8,397 nucleotides of DNA from Pseudomonadota bacterium. Lineage in GTDB: Bacteria > Pseudomonadota > Gammaproteobacteria > Burkholderiales > Ferrovaceae. The notes beneath the pieces are model-generated. The model was not told the DNA's origin. It saw nothing but the letters and a program-made list of their open reading frames with translations, and did no database searches. The stretch covers positions 1 through 8,397 of the forward strand of contig JAJZEL010000041.1 in the NCBI GenBank assembly GCA_021828575.1. The letters are read 5' to 3'. Of this stretch, positions 6,149 to 8,397 are shown one piece after another. Numbering within the stretch: the first letter of the stretch is position 1; each line of letters starts with the position of its first letter. Made by a program: the position numbers and the translations under genes.

Positions 6149-6453
6149 GTGCTCAATTCAGCGAAGCGCGACTGCTGCAGATCATTGAGGCGCCGGTGGT
6201 ATCCGAAAAGGGTACTTTTATTGCGGAAAAGTTTGAACAGGTCATTTTCCATGTGGCAAACGATGCCACCAAGCCTGAGATCAAGGCGGCCGTGGAGCAT
6301 CTCTTTAAGGTTCAGGTGGAGAGCGTTCAGGTCGTGAATGTCAAGGGGAAAGTCAAGCGTTCCGGCCGGCAGGTGGGTCGCCGTAAGGACTGGAAGAAGG
6401 CTTACGTCTGCCTCAAGCCAGGGCAGGAAATCAATCTTGTTGCGGGAGAATAA
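6145..6453 (+). CDS. rplW: 50S ribosomal protein L23
   Basis: 50S protein at the tunnel exit, a docking site for trigger factor and the signal recognition particle. The 102 residues are the usual length. The family pattern is visible as APVVSEKGTFIAEKFEQVIFHVANDATKPEIKAAVEHLFKVQVESVQVVNVKGKVKR, followed by the basic GRRKDWKKAYVCLKPGQEI loop and strand. The trigger-factor contact Glu is probably the one in VSEKG. The start overlaps the end of rplD (ATGA) with GAGGAGG at 6131-6137, a strong ribosome-binding site 7 nt upstream. rplB follows after 3 nt. Confidence 0.99.
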   Translation: MSAQFSEARLLQIIEAPVVSEKGTFIAEKFEQVIFHVANDATKPEIKAAVEHLFKVQVESVQVVNVKGKVKRSGRQVGRRKDWKKAYVCLKPGQEINLVAGE

Positions 6454-6456
6454 GTC

Positions 6457-7284
6457 ATGGCAATCGTAAAAATGAAACCGACTTCTCCCGGCCGTCGCTC
6501 GGTGATTCGAGTGGTAAACCCAAACCTGCACAAGGGAGCTCCTGTACAGCAGCTTCTTGAAAAGCAGTCAAAGAGGGCCGGCCGTAACAACAACGGACAT
6601 ATCACCACCCGGCATCAGGGTGGTGGGCATCGCCAACACTACCGTATCGTGGATTTTCGTCGTAACAAGGATGGAATTCCGGCTGTAGTTGAGCGGCTTG
6701 AGTATGACCCCAACAGGACAGCCAATCTGGCACTTCTGTGCTACGCAGATGGCGAACGCCGCTACATCATTGCACCGAAAGGCGTGGCGCAGGGTGCACA
6801 ACTCATCAGCGGTGCTGACGCCCCTATCAAGGCTGGCAATGCGCTGCCCTTGCGCAACATTCCAGTGGGTAGCACGATCCACTGCATTGAAATGAAGCCG
6901 GGCAAGGGGGCGCAGTTGGCACGTTCGGCAGGTACTTCGGTTCAATTGCTTGCACGTGAGGGGGCTTATGCCCAGTTGCGTCTTCGTTCGGGGGAAATCC
7001 GTCGCGTTCACGTGGACTGTCGCGCCACCATCGGCGAAGTAGGCAATGAAGAGCATAACCTGCGATCCATTGGTAAGGCAGGTGCACAGCGCTGGAGAGG
7101 CATTCGCCCGACTGTACGTGGCGTGGCCATGAACCCTGTCGATCACCCACATGGTGGTGGTGAAGGTAAAACTGCGGCAGGGCGTCATCCCGTTAGCCCC
7201 TGGGGGGTTCAGACCAAGGGGTACCGCACCCGCAAGAACAAGCGCACGAACTCCATGATCGTTCGTCGTCGTCATTCGGCTTAA
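6457..7284 (+). CDS. rplB: 50S ribosomal protein L2
   Basis: Conserved 50S protein needed for subunit association and peptidyl transferase centre structure. The 275-residue product is standard length. Signature segments are GRNNNGHITTRHQGGGHRQHYR (~42-63), the OB-fold and SH3-like RNA-binding region through VDCRATIGEVGN, and the C-terminal NPVDHPHGGGEGKTAAGRHPVSPWG. The last contains the conserved histidine (H230 here, H229 in Escherichia coli). The C-terminal tail is basic (RTRKNKRTNSMIVRRRHS). The ATG is 3 nt after the rplW stop, with GGAG at 6445-6448 eight bases upstream. Threonine codons are mixed (ACC and ACT most common), in contrast to tuf. Confidence 0.99.
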   Translation: MAIVKMKPTSPGRRSVIRVVNPNLHKGAPVQQLLEKQSKRAGRNNNGHITTRHQGGGHRQHYRIVDFRRNKDGIPAVVERLEYDPNRTANLALLCYADGERRYIIAPKGVAQGAQLISGADAPIKAGNALPLRNIPVGSTIHCIEMKPGKGAQLARSAGTSVQLLAREGAYAQLRLRSGEIRRVHVDCRATIGEVGNEEHNLRSIGKAGAQRWRGIRPTVRGVAMNPVDHPHGGGEGKTAAGRHPVSPWGVQTKGYRTRKNKRTNSMIVRRRHSA

Positions 7285-7296
7285 AGGGCAACCACT

Positions 7297-7581
7297 ATGG
7301 CACGTTCGGTTAAAAAAGGTCCGTTTGTAGACGGTCATTTGATGAAAAAAGTGGAAGTCGCTGTGGCTTCCAAAGACAAGCGTCCCATCAAGACCTGGTC
7401 GCGTCGTTCCACGGTGCTTCCCGACTTTGTGGGTCTGACCATTGCGGTACACAATGGCAAGCAGCACATCCCGGTGTATATCACTGAGAACATGGTGGGG
7501 CACAAACTGGGTGAATTTTCCCTGACCCGTACTTTCAAGGGGCATGCGGCTGACAAAAAAGCTGCGCCCGGAAAGAAATAA
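7297..7581 (+). CDS. rpsS: 30S ribosomal protein S19
   Basis: 30S head protein that forms a complex with S13 near the A-site tRNA and the intersubunit bridges. The 94-residue product begins MARSVKKGPFVDGHLMKKV and contains the conserved IKTWSRRSTVLPDFVGLTIAVHNGKQHIPVYITENMVGHKLGEFSLTRTFKGHA. It ends in a short lysine-rich tail, two or three residues longer than many homologues. It starts 12 nt after rplB, with AAAGGG at 7283-7288 as ribosome-binding site. rplV follows after 12 nt. Confidence 0.99.
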   Translation: MARSVKKGPFVDGHLMKKVEVAVASKDKRPIKTWSRRSTVLPDFVGLTIAVHNGKQHIPVYITENMVGHKLGEFSLTRTFKGHAADKKAAPGKK

Positions 7582-7593
7582 GGAGCCACGATC

Positions 7594-7929
7594 ATGAACG
7601 TACAAGCAAATCTGCGTGGCGTGCGACTTTCCGCACAAAAGGGACGTTTGGTGGCTGACCAGGTGCGTGGGCTCAAGGTGGACCAGGCGCTGAACCTTCT
7701 GACTTTCAGTCCCAAAAAAGGCGCGAAGATCATCAAGAAAGTGCTTGAGTCGGCCATCGCCAATGCCGAGCACAATCTGGGGTTGGATGTGGATGAGTTG
7801 AGGGTGGCTACCATTTACGTGGAAAAAGGGCCGGTACTCAAACGATTCACAGCACGAGCCAAAGGGCGCGGCAACCGTATCGTCAAGCCCACCTGCCATA
7901 TTTACGTCACTGTAGCGGACAAGGAATAA
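7594..7929 (+). CDS. rplV: 50S ribosomal protein L22
   Basis: 50S protein whose long beta hairpin reaches into the exit tunnel, where macrolides bind. The 111 residues match the family: RLSAQKGRLVADQVRGLKVDQALNLLTFSPKKGAKIIKKVLESAIANAEHN, then the hairpin KGPVLKRFTARAKGRGNRIVKPTCHIYVTV (about 78-107). The hairpin tip has no insertion or deletion that I can see. The ATG at 7594 has AAGGAG at 7580-7585, overlapping the rpsS stop, with 8 nt spacing. rpsC follows 2 nt after the stop. Confidence 0.99.
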   Translation: MNVQANLRGVRLSAQKGRLVADQVRGLKVDQALNLLTFSPKKGAKIIKKVLESAIANAEHNLGLDVDELRVATIYVEKGPVLKRFTARAKGRGNRIVKPTCHIYVTVADKE

Positions 7930-7931
7930 CC

Positions 7932-8397
7932 ATGGGACAGAAAATTCACCCCACAGGCTTTCGCCTGAGCGTGCTCAAAAACTGGAGTTCCCGTTGGTTT
8001 GCCAACTCAAGGAATTTTCAGGGCATGCTCCAGGATGACATCAAGGTTCGTGCCTTCCTGAAGAAACGGCTCGCCAATGCGTCGGTCGGACGTGTGATTA
8101 TTGAACGTCCAGCAAAAAACGCGAAAATCACCATTTACACAGCGCGCCCCGGAGTGGTCATCGGCAAGAAGGGAGAAGACATCGAAAGTCTGCGCAACAG
8201 CTTGCAGAAACTCATGGGCGTGCCGGTTGCGGTAAGCACGGAAGAAATTCGCAAGCCTGAACTGGATGCCCAGATCATTGCGGATGGTATTACCAGTCAG
8301 CTGGAAAAGCGGGTCATGTTCCGTCGTGCCATGAAAAGGGCCATGCAAACAGCCATGCGACTGGGAGCCCAAGGGATCAAGATAATCAGCAGCGGTC
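7932..8397 (+). CDS. rpsC: 30S ribosomal protein S3, N-terminal part (truncated by window end)
   Basis: 30S protein at the mRNA entry channel, with helicase-like activity together with S4 and S5. The frame is open to the end of the window, giving about 155 of the usual 210-280 residues. It starts MGQKIHPTGFRLSVLKNWSSRWFA, the family N-terminus. It contains the KH domain with GxxG loop GKKG (78-81) inside ARPGVVIGKKGEDIESLR, then the start of the C-terminal domain (MFRRAMKRAMQTAMRLGAQGIKI). AAGGA at 7921-7925 is the ribosome-binding site, inside the end of rplV, with 6 nt spacing. Downstream genes (rplP, rpmC, rpsQ in most relatives) are outside the window. Confidence 0.98.
   Translation, partial: MGQKIHPTGFRLSVLKNWSSRWFANSRNFQGMLQDDIKVRAFLKKRLANASVGRVIIERPAKNAKITIYTARPGVVIGKKGEDIESLRNSLQKLMGVPVAVSTEEIRKPELDAQIIADGITSQLEKRVMFRRAMKRAMQTAMRLGAQGIKIISSG

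Noticed and set aside
5722..6531. A 269-codon minus-strand frame opposite rplD and rplW
   Set aside because: It lies opposite well-conserved ribosomal genes, has no family resemblance and no ribosome-binding site of note.
6568..7899. A 443-codon open frame on the minus strand across rplB, rpsS and rplV
   Set aside because: The three ribosomal genes share one reading frame, and the opposite aligned frame lacks stops for the same codon-bias reason. There is no domain, and all three sense genes are certain.

Overview
The window is chromosomal housekeeping DNA from a proteobacterium, most likely a betaproteobacterium. EF-Tu and S10 read as betaproteobacterial, with phrases such as ARGITINTAHVEYET in EF-Tu. 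The tRNA-Tyr/tRNA-Gly/tRNA-Thr/tuf string is also typical of beta- and gammaproteobacteria. Base composition looks moderate, a little over half G+C. I cannot name a genus from the sequence alone.

Layout. (1) Positions 2-1403, plus strand: the 3' part of zwf (glucose-6-phosphate dehydrogenase), overlapped by pgl (6-phosphogluconolactonase). These are the first two steps of the oxidative pentose phosphate and Entner-Doudoroff routes. (2) Positions 1369-2837: a divergent pair, a GtrB-like polyprenyl-phosphate glycosyltransferase on the minus strand and a small GtrA-family membrane protein on the plus strand. They share a ~70-100 bp control region with an inverted repeat and a TATAAT box. The glycosyltransferase converges on pgl and overlaps its 3' end by 35 bp. 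(3) Positions 2834-4433: a strong sigma70-type promoter, then tRNA-Tyr(GTA), tRNA-Gly(TCC), tRNA-Thr(GGT) and tuf (EF-Tu). (4) Positions 4439-8397: the S10 operon, rpsJ-rplC-rplD-rplW-rplB-rpsS-rplV-rpsC. All genes are tightly packed except for a 130 nt gap between rpsJ and rplC that holds two good hairpins. The window ends inside rpsC.

How the parts work together: regions 3 and 4 probably form one long transcription unit for translation machinery (tRNAs, the factor that delivers aminoacyl-tRNAs, then ribosomal proteins). Regions 1 and 2 are unrelated neighbours: NADPH and pentose supply, and lipid-linked sugar transfer to the cell envelope.

The most notable points are organisational; I see no new protein system. 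tuf has the upstream context of tufB (tRNA-Tyr/Gly/Thr) but the downstream context of tufA (rpsJ), with no rpsL-rpsG-fusA in front and no tRNA-Trp-secE-nusG behind. This is either a real rearrangement through tuf or an assembly join across a repeated gene. tuf also has a codon pattern unlike the ribosomal genes next to it (26 of 31 Thr codons are ACG), and this pattern stops in its last ~15 codons. rpsJ starts 5 nt after tuf, so there is no room for an S10 leader at the usual place; the hairpin-rich rpsJ-rplC gap is the best candidate for a regulatory leader.
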